Source: Zelonia costaricensis (taxonomy: Eukaryota; Euglenozoa; Kinetoplastea; Trypanosomatida; Trypanosomatidae). From it: a stretch of 40,983 nucleotides of DNA. Shown in pieces: positions 8,494-16,875 of this stretch; the stretch's first letter is position 1, and each line of letters begins with the position of its first letter. Below the pieces are notes generated by a model. The model was not told the origin of the DNA. It searched no databases and worked only from the letters and a program-made list of their open reading frames with translations. The stretch is from contig JASAOO010003321.1 in the NCBI GenBank assembly GCA_030849075.1, positions 1-40,983 on the forward strand, given 5' to 3'. The position numbers and the translations under genes are program-made.

Positions 8494-11400
8494 CTACAGC
8501 ACAGTAAGGTCCATGCGGTTGGAGGCGTTGAAGATGGATGACAACACACCCCACTTGTTCAGGATCCACGCCATCACGAAGCGCTGCGTCTCCTCTGCAT
8601 TGCGAAATAGCGGAATACCGCGGCGCAGGTTGCGGTCGTGCTCGCCGTACTCGTCCGTGTACGTCGACGGGTACTGGTACGCGCGACCCGAGGTCAGCTC
8701 GAGCACGTAGTAGCTTGCCGTGCGCACGAACAGGTACACGCCGATGGCGCCGCCGCACGTGCGGGTGTGCGTGTACAGCTCGGGCGGCGAGGACGGCGGC
8801 TGCAGGCACATGAGCTGGCCACAGCGGCAGCACACCACCGGCTTCACCGGTTCGCTGCGGCACACGGCGCACACCTTGCGCTCCGCAAAGCTCGTCAGCA
8901 CCGTCGCGTAGACGGGAGGGAGGTGCAGCAGCCTCTCCGCCACCTGCGCCACCCACTGCTCCGATGTCGTGAAGGTCACTGCCGGCTTCACAAGCACAAT
9001 GCCAGCCGTTGGCGGAACGTCCGGGCCTGCCACCCCCGCCGCCGCCGCCGCCTGCACGCACGCCGCGGCGTCCGCGGCCACGACTGCGAGGGGCGCGGAC
9101 GCGTCCTTGTGTGACAGAGGCAGGAGGTACTGCAGCATGCGTACCACCGCCGCGCACCGGGCAGCGGGGGTCTGTACGCTCGCCACGCTGAGGGCGGCGA
9201 AGTCGATGCTCCCGCTCACCGTGAAGGTGCCGCGGGCCAGCACGATGCCGTGGTGCGCGTCCTCGACGACGAGCGCCTTGAGCAGCGTCAGCACGCCGGC
9301 CGTCGTCCACAGAGTCATGGTGGCGTCCTGGAAGTCCACCTCGAGTGCCTCCGCCATGCTCGCCAACACGGCGCCGCTGCCGCCGTCTTCGCTGCCGCTG
9401 CCGCTGCCGCCGTCGCCGTCCACGCAGGTCAGAAGCCGACGCACGTAGTCGGGTGGCATCGACGGCAGCACCTGCGCAAACAGGTACGCGCTGATGCGCT
9501 GACTCGCCTCGCGCGGCCGCAGCAGCACCGACAGCACCAGCTCGCTCTCCTTGTCCTGCATGTTGCGCGCGTAGTTGGCGCGCAGGTCGACCTCGTGGCG
9601 CTGCAGTTCCGCCGGCACAAGGCTCAGCAACAGCGCGAGCAGACTGATGAGGTCGCGGTGGTTCATCGCCTGCCCCGCCTTGACGGCCTCGAGCTGCAGG
9701 TGCGCCGCGTAGCAGAAGCCCCGAATCGTCTCCGACACCAGCCACGCCGCCTCGTTGTGCTGCTGCAGCGCGTCCTCAGTGGACTCGATGGCCGGCACGT
9801 CCTCTGACGGACTGAAGCCCACCGCGGCGTTGGCCAGGTTGGTGTGAAACTGCGCCGCAACGTCGACGGCGCGCTGGCTCGCCGCCGGCACGGTGCCGCT
9901 CTGCAGCTCCTCGAAGAGAGACACGCCCGGGGCGGAGGGCAGGGACGGCGGTGACGTCAGCCGCCGCGCCGTTGGGGTTGTCGGGCTGGCGGCCTCGGCT
10001 GCACCCCCGGCAGCACCACCGCCCGTGGTGGCGTTGGGGAGGGGCAGGGCCGGCATCGGGCACAGGGCAGTGATGATGGTGGTGCACACCGGGCAGTTGA
10101 ACTCGGTGGGGCCGAGGTACAGCTGGCTGCGGAAGTTCCACCGCTGCCACAGCACCGCCAGGCGCATGAATACCTTCTCGACGCACGACTTGTGCGCCGC
10201 GTGCCCGCACATGCTGAGGTGACTGTGCACGTGGCGCCCGTCCGGCAGCGACAGCGCGCCGAGGTGGGGCAGCACGCCGGACGTGCTGGTGTGGCAGAGG
10301 AGGAAGAGCGGCTCGTCCGTGGCGGAGCGGCAGACACAGCAGTCCACGGTGGTCAGCTCCATCAGCAGCTTCATGAGCAGCGACGCGATGGGGCCACTGG
10401 TCGGGGACGCCGGCGACCCGACCGACTGCGCAGCGGCCGCGACGGCCGTGGCGGGCGAGGCCGCCTTCGTGTCCTCTGCTGCGGCAGCGGCAGCAGCGAC
10501 GGCCGCTTTGCTCTTCTCCGACGTCTTGAGAGCGCGGCTGCGCATGCGCTGCATCAGCATCGCCTGGCGCTCCTGGATGAGCTTCTTGCGGTTCAGCGCG
10601 GTCTCATCCTTGGTCTTCTGCTCCGCCAGCACGGCGGCGCTGCTGAAGGTGGCCAGGCCGGTGCGCACGAGCACCTCCTCGACCATCTCACGACTCCCGT
10701 AAGGATCGGCGTCCTTGTTCGCCAGCAGGTAGGCGCGCAGCCGGTGCAGCATCGCGGCGGACGTCTCCGTCGTGGCGTGGGCCGCCATGACGGCCGTCGG
10801 CGGCAGCACGAGGCGCACGGCGGTGTTGAGCTTTTCCAGCAGCGTCGTCCCGCGCGTGAGAGGTGGCAGCGGCAGCCACGACGCCCGCGACGACTCCGTG
10901 AAGGCAGACTCGTTCACGCAGAAGCGGTGGAGGTACAGCTTGACGAGGTCCCAGTCGATCGCCGACGCCGTGCTGCTGCCCTCATTCGCACCAAGATCCT
11001 CCGCGATGCCCTCCACAGCACGCATGCCCCGCGTGATGGCGACGCAGTCCTGCATGCAGAGGTACAGCGCCGTCGTGGCGTGCAGAACGGCCTCGCGGGA
11101 GATGAGGTTTGCGTCCTCGTCGCCATCGCTGCTGCTGGCGCTCTCCGTTTCTTCGCTGTCCTCCTCCAGCTCCGCGGTGTCGGCATTCACATTGTTCGCC
11201 GACCGTGGCGGCTCCTGCGGCGGTGGCGGTGGCGGTGGCGATGGCGGTGGCGGTGCGCTGCCCGGGGCAACGGGGGCTTTCCCGTCCTCGGCTGCAGGAG
11301 GCGGGGCGTGGCTGTTCACGTACTCGTGCAGCAAGAACAGCGCCGGCTGCAGCACCGCGTCGGTGTGCAGCAGTGCGCGGGTGGTCGGCAGCAGCTCGGC

Positions 11401-14400
11401 ATGCATGACCCCGTCTGACAGCTGCGTCGGCGGCAACGCCACCCGCCCGGAGGACGCGGAGGTGCCGCCGCTGCCGCCCGTAGTGGTGTCGGCCTCTGCC
11501 TCGTCGTGACTCTCCTCCCTCTGCCGCGCCGCCCGCACGGCGCTGACGACGCTGCGGTACGTGCCGTGGAGCTTCTCGAGTAGCCCGTCCACGGCTCCCA
11601 CCCGGTACAGACCCACATGCGTGCGCCACACGTCCGTGTCCCTGAGGCGGAACACCTTCCCGTGCGTTGAGTTTTCGCCAACGGCCAACTTGTGGATCGC
11701 TGCGTCGACCAGCTTGGAGAACTTGATCACGTTGCCGCTCAAGTCCTTCTCGTCGTCGTCGGCGTCGCCGAAGTCGCCGCTGCGGGCTGTGTCGTTGATG
11801 CTCGCCACGATGGCGGAGTGGGATGCCTTGCCGTGGGCCAGCACGTTGGCCACGATGCGGTCGATCACCGCGGCCGACACGGGGGCGTGGAAGGCCGCCT
11901 TGGCTGTGTCCGTGACGATCGTCAACACGAGACGCAGGAGGTGCTTATAGCCGCTGAGGTAGCAGCGGAAGTGGTGTCGCCGCGCCGTGGCCCCCGTGCC
12001 AGTCGGCGACATGATCGACGACGGCTTCGGGGTGCGACGCGGCCGCTGCGCGGCGGGTGCGGTGTTCGCGTCGTCGCCGGCCTGCAGGCCCACGTTGGGC
12101 GGCAGCGGCGGGAGCGGGGGCGGTGACGCTGCCGCAAGCCCATGGCCGCGGCGCTTCGTGTAGGAGAAGCGCTGCAGCAGCTGGAGCGCCATGTCGGCGG
12201 GGGGCAGCTCCATTGTCAGGACCTGGAGCATGAGCATGTCGAACTCGGCCGACACACAGCGGGCGTAGCTGAGGTACATGGAGACGGCCGAGGCCACGTC
12301 GTAGTCACCGCGACGCCACAGGCCGTCCTGCACCTGCCCGATCAGCACGTGCGGCATCGCCAGCGCGTCGAGCAGCTCCTGCGCGAAGGTGAGGCGGCCG
12401 CGAGCCGGCGACTGCGCCGCGCGGAGGTGGAAGAAGGCGTCCATGACGGCACGGAGGGGGCGACTCACATGCGTCGCGCCGGCCTTCTCGCCCTCCGATG
12501 GCGCACCCGCACTTGCCAGGCCGGAGATGCGCGCCGCTGCGTGCAGGCTGGTCGGCACCGCTGCGGCGGCCGCGGTGGTGCTCTTCCGGGGTGACGTGCA
12601 GCGCTGATACTCAATCACCCACGCCGTCAGCACCGCCGCGAACATGCGAGGCAGATAGTTGGAGAAGGTCGTAGCGTGACACTGCGGTTCGAGCAAGCAG
12701 TACTCCATCACATCCTCTGCCTCACTGCTGGCACTGCCGCCACCGCTGCTGCAGGAGGCCCGGCGCCGCTCCAGCGCGACGGCACGGCAGCCGCGCCGGA
12801 ACCCGTCCCGCTGCTTGTCCAGCACCACATCCAGCGTGCGGCCGACCTCGTGCAGCAGCTGCACCGTGTACCCCATCGCCGACGAGGCCGCCGCGCTGAC
12901 GGCGTGCCCATCCGCGCCCGCCGACGGCTGCGTCAGCGCACGCGCCTGCGCCTCTGCCAGCGGGCCATCCTGCAACAGCAAGAGCCCCTCCTCCGCGCCA
13001 CGCTGCACGCGGCAGGCGGTCAGCAACTCGAGCAGCCCGGCTATGCGCCGGTCAGGGTCCGGCGGTGTGTCGAAGGCGACGGCCTCACGCCACACTGTCC
13101 AGAGCTCCACCGGGAGCCCCAGCGCGGCCATGACGGCCCCTGGTGACAGCCGCGGCATTGACGGGGCTGTCGCGTCCGACGTGGTGCTCGTGACCGTGGC
13201 GGGGTCGCAGAGGAGCGCTGCCATGACGCTGCGGATGGCGTGCAGCCAGAGCCAGGTGTTGCGGAAGAGAAAGCGACCCATGAAGTCGGGGCAGGGGTAG
13301 TGCTGTGACTCGGACGGACCGTCGGGGTCCTTGAGGATGTAGCCGCTGATACCGAGGCTGCCGCTCACCTGCGCGAGGGCTCGCCACGCGAGTCGGTTGA
13401 GGACGAGCGTGTAGCAGGCCGCCGGCGACGCCGTCATGCACGCCTGCAGCGTAGTGATGCTCGCGATGGAGAGGGAGCGGTGCTGATGCTGCACGAAGAG
13501 GAGGCCGTCGTGTTTCGTGGCCTCTGTCGAAGACACCGGGTTCGACTGCGAGGGCTTCTCACGAGTGAGCCACAGCGTGTACAGCACCGCCGACAGCTCG
13601 CGGTGCACGACGGTGTCGCGGGCGGCGGTGTAGGGCAGGTGCGACGGGAGCATGAGGTGCCGCACCACGTCTGGGTTCGTGAGCACCTGCACCTGGTACT
13701 GCGCCAGGTACTCCTGCTTGTCGTCGTCGCGGTCGTGCGCGTTGATGTACTCCGCGTAGGTCGCCATCAGGCCGCCGATGGGCAGGCGGAACGCGGCGTC
13801 GCTGACGCAGTGCCCGACGCAACGGAAAAGGTGGTTGAGCCATGGAGCGGCGCGGCTCTGGGCCCGCGCCGGCTCCCTCTGACCTGTCACGGGCAGCGCG
13901 GCCTCGTGGAGGAAGACGGTGTGCACGCAGCTGAAGCCGTGCGGCAGGGCTGCCAGAACGGCGTCCGCCTCCGCGTCGACCTCCCGCGGCGTCTGCACCT
14001 CTTCCTCGTCTTGTGCGTTGGCGCTGCGGGCATCGCAGGAGTGCGGCAGCGCCACCGGCTCCACCCAGAGCTGCGCGACGAGGTGCTTGGCGAGCTCGCT
14101 GGCCTGCATCAGCTCCCACAGCTGCCGCGTCACCTCCGTCAGCCACAACGCCAGCCAGTCGACCTTGCTCGTGGCCGCAGCGAGGTTGTGCAGCAGCGCC
14201 GTGTCCGCCTCGGCCGTCGCAGCGGTGCTGTCGCTGCCGATGCTTGACGCGGAACGGCGCCGCTCACCGCGACTACCCTTTCTGCCGCCGCTGTGGCGGC
14301 GTGACGGTGCCTGCGACCGCGACTGCCGCAGCACACCGCGAAGGCGTGCGTGCTGCAGGAGGGTCATGGCGATGAACTGAATGGTGCCCCGCAGCACCGG

Positions 14401-15162
14401 CACCACCCAGCCCTTGTCCTCCTCCGAGAGCGCGTCCAACGGGTCGGCCGCGGCGGCGCTGCTGCTACCTTCCGCCGCGCGGTGCCGCGAGCAGAAGGAC
14501 TCGGGCTTCCACGCGGTGGGGTCGCCGCAGTCGCACATGCCGCCGCCGGAGCTGTGGTTGATGCGGTAGCGGTGGTGCACGCAGGGAGAGTGGCGGAAGC
14601 AGTCCATGCACATCACGCAGGTTGAGTCAGAGCCGCAGTCGAGGCAGCGCACGACCATCTCGTGCTCAACGCAGAAGCGCCCGCACACGGACGAGGTCGC
14701 CACCGCGCCGCTGCTCGCCGCGGCCGCCAGCGTTGTCTTCATCGTCTTGCCGTGCCCGTCGTCGAGGGCCAGCGTGCTGAGCCACGCCTGCAGCGGGCTG
14801 TGCACCTGCGCACTACACAGCCGCGCCACAAAGCTCAGCGACTGCAGCTGGGCAAGACCGGCATCCAGGATGGACTGCAGCGTTGCGGGGTGGCGCCGCA
14901 GCACGTCGGTGTAGGCGGTCTCCGCGACGTGGCGCAGGATTGTGGCCGGGGTCTCGCTCAGTATGTCGGGCATGCGCGCCGTGTCCAGCGTCTGCTCCTT
15001 GCGGATTTTCTCCGCCAGGAGTTCATCGGTGAAGTGCTCGTCGACGAGGGCGACCAGCTCCGACTTCTCACACCCGCTGGGCACGCTGATGTTCCGCTGG
15101 CGCGCGTACTCGAGCAGCTGCTTCACGCTCCATGTGGCCGGGTCGCTCGCGTCGTAGCCCAT
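8494..15162 (-). CDS. UBR-box / RING E3 ubiquitin-protein ligase (N-recognin, UBR1/PRT6-like), 2222 aa
   Basis: Predicted E3 ligase of the Arg/N-degron pathway: the UBR box binds basic N-terminal residues of substrates and the RING recruits a ubiquitin-loaded E2. Residues 11-43 form a SAP-like helix pair (VKQLLEYARQRN, then GCEKSELVALV). The UBR box spans about 160-227 (C160 to H227), with the CDCGD-AW signature at 210-218; D211 and D214 match the acidic residues that contact the N-degron in the family. A long helical middle region includes Pro-rich and acidic Ser-rich linkers around residues 1270-1350. A RING-H2-like cluster lies at 1608-1693 (C1608/1609, C1611, SMCGHAAHKSC, C1690-P-V-C1693) with the long internal insert usual for UBR1. 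A C-terminal Cys/His cluster (2098-2136) and the DEYGEHDRNLRRGIPL signature mark the UBR autoinhibitory domain. The start is the first ATG in frame, 21 nt after an acceptor; upstream frame is TTG only. No ClpS-like type-2 domain was visible. Confidence 0.93.
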   Translation of the reverse strand: MGYDASDPATWSVKQLLEYARQRNISVPSGCEKSELVALVDEHFTDELLAEKIRKEQTLDTARMPDILSETPATILRHVAETAYTDVLRRHPATLQSILDAGLAQLQSLSFVARLCSAQVHSPLQAWLSTLALDDGHGKTMKTTLAAAASSGAVATSSVCGRFCVEHEMVVRCLDCGSDSTCVMCMDCFRHSPCVHHRYRINHSSGGGMCDCGDPTAWKPESFCSRHRAAEGSSSAAAADPLDALSEEDKGWVVPVLRGTIQFIAMTLLQHARLRGVLRQSRSQAPSRRHSGGRKGSRGERRRSASSIGSDSTAATAEADTALLHNLAAATSKVDWLALWLTEVTRQLWELMQASELAKHLVAQLWVEPVALPHSCDARSANAQDEEEVQTPREVDAEADAVLAALPHGFSCVHTVFLHEAALPVTGQREPARAQSRAAPWLNHLFRCVGHCVSDAAFRLPIGGLMATYAEYINAHDRDDDKQEYLAQYQVQVLTNPDVVRHLMLPSHLPYTAARDTVVHRELSAVLYTLWLTREKPSQSNPVSSTEATKHDGLLFVQHQHRSLSIASITTLQACMTASPAACYTLVLNRLAWRALAQVSGSLGISGYILKDPDGPSESQHYPCPDFMGRFLFRNTWLWLHAIRSVMAALLCDPATVTSTTSDATAPSMPRLSPGAVMAALGLPVELWTVWREAVAFDTPPDPDRRIAGLLELLTACRVQRGAEEGLLLLQDGPLAEAQARALTQPSAGADGHAVSAAASSAMGYTVQLLHEVGRTLDVVLDKQRDGFRRGCRAVALERRRASCSSGGGSASSEAEDVMEYCLLEPQCHATTFSNYLPRMFAAVLTAWVIEYQRCTSPRKSTTAAAAAVPTSLHAAARISGLASAGAPSEGEKAGATHVSRPLRAVMDAFFHLRAAQSPARGRLTFAQELLDALAMPHVLIGQVQDGLWRRGDYDVASAVSMYLSYARCVSAEFDMLMLQVLTMELPPADMALQLLQRFSYTKRRGHGLAAASPPPLPPLPPNVGLQAGDDANTAPAAQRPRRTPKPSSIMSPTGTGATARRHHFRCYLSGYKHLLRLVLTIVTDTAKAAFHAPVSAAVIDRIVANVLAHGKASHSAIVASINDTARSGDFGDADDDEKDLSGNVIKFSKLVDAAIHKLAVGENSTHGKVFRLRDTDVWRTHVGLYRVGAVDGLLEKLHGTYRSVVSAVRAARQREESHDEAEADTTTGGSGGTSASSGRVALPPTQLSDGVMHAELLPTTRALLHTDAVLQPALFLLHEYVNSHAPPPAAEDGKAPVAPGSAPPPPSPPPPPPPQEPPRSANNVNADTAELEEDSEETESASSSDGDEDANLISREAVLHATTALYLCMQDCVAITRGMRAVEGIAEDLGANEGSSTASAIDWDLVKLYLHRFCVNESAFTESSRASWLPLPPLTRGTTLLEKLNTAVRLVLPPTAVMAAHATTETSAAMLHRLRAYLLANKDADPYGSREMVEEVLVRTGLATFSSAAVLAEQKTKDETALNRKKLIQERQAMLMQRMRSRALKTSEKSKAAVAAAAAAAEDTKAASPATAVAAAAQSVGSPASPTSGPIASLLMKLLMELTTVDCCVCRSATDEPLFLLCHTSTSGVLPHLGALSLPDGRHVHSHLSMCGHAAHKSCVEKVFMRLAVLWQRWNFRSQLYLGPTEFNCPVCTTIITALCPMPALPLPNATTGGGAAGGAAEAASPTTPTARRLTSPPSLPSAPGVSLFEELQSGTVPAASQRAVDVAAQFHTNLANAAVGFSPSEDVPAIESTEDALQQHNEAAWLVSETIRGFCYAAHLQLEAVKAGQAMNHRDLISLLALLLSLVPAELQRHEVDLRANYARNMQDKESELVLSVLLRPREASQRISAYLFAQVLPSMPPDYVRRLLTCVDGDGGSGSGSEDGGSGAVLASMAEALEVDFQDATMTLWTTAGVLTLLKALVVEDAHHGIVLARGTFTVSGSIDFAALSVASVQTPAARCAAVVRMLQYLLPLSHKDASAPLAVVAADAAACVQAAAAAGVAGPDVPPTAGIVLVKPAVTFTTSEQWVAQVAERLLHLPPVYATVLTSFAERKVCAVCRSEPVKPVVCCRCGQLMCLQPPSSPPELYTHTRTCGGAIGVYLFVRTASYYVLELTSGRAYQYPSTYTDEYGEHDRNLRRGIPLFRNAEETQRFVMAWILNKWGVLSSIFNASNRMDLTVL

Positions 15163-15183
15163 GATGCGTGTGAGGAAGAGCCG

Positions 15184-15185
15184 CT
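15184..15185 (-). promoter_or_regulatory. Putative spliced-leader acceptor AG for the UBR ligase
   Basis: An almost pure C/T tract (complement of 15208-15233) is followed by CCACCACCACGCAG, AG at 15185-15184, giving a 21-nt leader to ATG 15162. Inferred from pattern only. Confidence 0.55.
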
Positions 15186-15309
15186 GCGTGGTGGTGGCCG
15201 CCGCGTAGGGGAAGGGGGGAGGGGGGGGGGGGAGTGAAGCGAAGAGAATAGAGAGCGGTGGAAGCCGGACCGGACGCGCGCCGCGTGGGTCTGTCAATTT
15301 CGATATGTC

Positions 15310-15329
15310 TGTGTGTGTGTGTGTGTTTG
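15310..15329. repeat. (GT)n microsatellite
   Basis: GT repeat on the plus strand, about 150 bp upstream of the UBR ligase start codon and upstream of its predicted acceptor. Confidence 0.85.
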
Positions 15330-15854
15330 TTCGAGGTGCGGTGCGGTGGGGGTTGGGCGAGTACCGCGCTGTGGGGTGGTGGTGGAATACTGCCGTGTCT
15401 GATCTTCTCGAGTACAGCACGCACCGGTGCCTATCTGTGCGTGCTTGAGTTGGGGGGGGAGAGAGCGAAGGAGAACTCTTCCGTTCGTGCGTCTGTCTGT
15501 GTGTTTGTGTGTTGGGTGATGGTGAGCACCTGCTGGCGGTCCACGCCGCCGCGATGCACAACGCGTGAATGGGGGAAGGGGAGCAATGCGGAGAGAGAGA
15601 GTCGAGGGCACCATTATAGGCCGCGCACGCCGTCGCAAGACGCCATTAGGCGCGTGTGCGAGGGAGGGCTGTCGAGGCATCAAGAGGATGGAGAGCGAGG
15701 GGGGGGGGAGGAAGGAGGGGGAAGGTCCGGGTCTGCACCGCTGCGCGCCGACGCTTCCGCCCCGTCTCCGCGTTGATTCCTGTGGCCGTGACACGCCACG
15801 GTGTCACACGCCCGGCACACCCAAAACATCGAGAGAGTGGGAGGCGGGGGAGGG

Positions 15855-15871
15855 CACACACACACACACAC
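15855..15871. repeat. (CA)n microsatellite
   Basis: Short pure CA run on the plus strand next to a purine tract, inside the spacer between the UBR ligase and ACBP-domain genes. Confidence 0.85.
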
Positions 15872-16160
15872 GTTGTCGAACTCGTGTGCGGCTGAGCGCG
15901 CAAAACGGCACCTGAGCTGCAGCACGGCCGGTGCACGTCACCTTTCATATTTTTGTGGTTGGGGCCCATAGCTGCATCAGGCGAGGGACCTCCCCCCCGC
16001 CTCTTCGTAGTGCCGCCACCCCCCCCAATCCACCCATCTCCCCCCCTCCCTCCGCACACTACACAACACGTTGCCTGCAGCACGCGCAGGCCGGCTGCGT
16101 GCCGTGCACCACACCTTCCCTCCCAAACTCAGGGGGAGGGGGCCTTGCTGTTGCCTCCCT

Positions 16161-16184
16161 ACATACACACACACACTCGCACAC
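16161..16184. repeat. Imperfect (CA)n microsatellite
   Basis: CA-rich run on the plus strand with T and G interruptions, in the probable 3' UTR of the ACBP-domain gene. Confidence 0.75.
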
Positions 16185-16330
16185 TTCACCGACCCGTTCG
16201 CATCGCACGCAGCACAAGAGCCGAGGATGAGGTGGAGAAGGACGAGACCACGCGAGCGGGTCTGAGGAGGAGCCGGAGGTGGGGCCAGAGGGATAGCGGG
16301 GGGGGGCACCTACTGGCACGGTCCACGCGT

Positions 16331-16359
16331 CTGTCTGTGCATGTGTGTGTATGTGTGTG
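16331..16359. repeat. Imperfect (GT)n microsatellite
   Basis: GT-rich run on the plus strand with CATG and TATG interruptions, followed directly by a purine tract. It lies about 520 nt beyond the ACBP-domain gene stop. Confidence 0.75.
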
Positions 16360-16676
16360 GGAGGAGAAGGGGAAGGGGAGAAGAAGAAGGGAAACACGAA
16401 CCGAACGGGGGTGGGTGGGCGATGCCAAAGCACGATCGAGTTGCACAGACACACGACACACGACACACGCACGTGCACAGCTGCCGCTGCCGCCCTCCCT
16501 CCCTCCCCTTTTCCACCGGCTGCACGGTAACGAGGTACGCCACAGCACCACACACGAGCGGCACAAAGCAGGAGCGGGGAGCGGAGGCGGAGGGCGGAGA
16601 GTGCAGCGTCGTCGTTGCACCCCGCTCATACCAAGGCTGCGCTACGAGGGGGTAGGGGGAAGCGTAAGCAGGAGTA

Positions 16677-16702
16677 TGGGTTAGGTAGGGGTAGGGGTAG
16701 GC
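16677..16702. repeat. Telomere-like GGGTTAGG / GGGGTA tandem run
   Basis: The plus strand reads GGGTTAGGTAGGGGTAGGGG and continues TAGG. It contains one partial TTAGGG-type unit and three GGTA-type units. It resembles degenerate telomeric repeat or a potential G-quadruplex. At about 26 bp it may be ordinary microsatellite sequence. Confidence 0.5.
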
Positions 16703-16875
16703 GGAGCGGGTTCGGCCAGTGCACGGGGATGCGATGGAGTGGCTGAGGACCCGCACTGGAGACACGTAGGCACATGCAGACCGTGGGCAACAGGAGCTGC
16801 AGCGACGGCGCGCGCTACAGCAGCGCACGCGTCGCAGTCGCCCACACCCCGCCCCACACTCCCACGGCTCCCCCC

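Larger units (their letters stand above)
15163..16875. other. Intergenic spacer (3' UTR of the ACBP-domain gene / 5' leader of the UBR ligase)
   Basis: 1.7 kb with no convincing gene. It contains four dinucleotide repeat patches (15310-15329 GT, 15855-15871 CA, 16161-16184 CA, 16331-16359 GT), G runs near 15689-15720 and 16299-16306, C-rich blocks around 15990-16050, a purine block at 16360-16395, and a telomere-like GGGGTA run at 16677-16702. Open frames here are made of His-Thr or Val-Cys repeats from the microsatellites. Confidence 0.7.

Noticed and set aside
15163..15561. 133-residue N-terminal extension of the UBR ligase
   Set aside because: The frame begins with TTG, is Thr/His/Pro-rich from microsatellites, and contains the polypyrimidine tract and acceptor.
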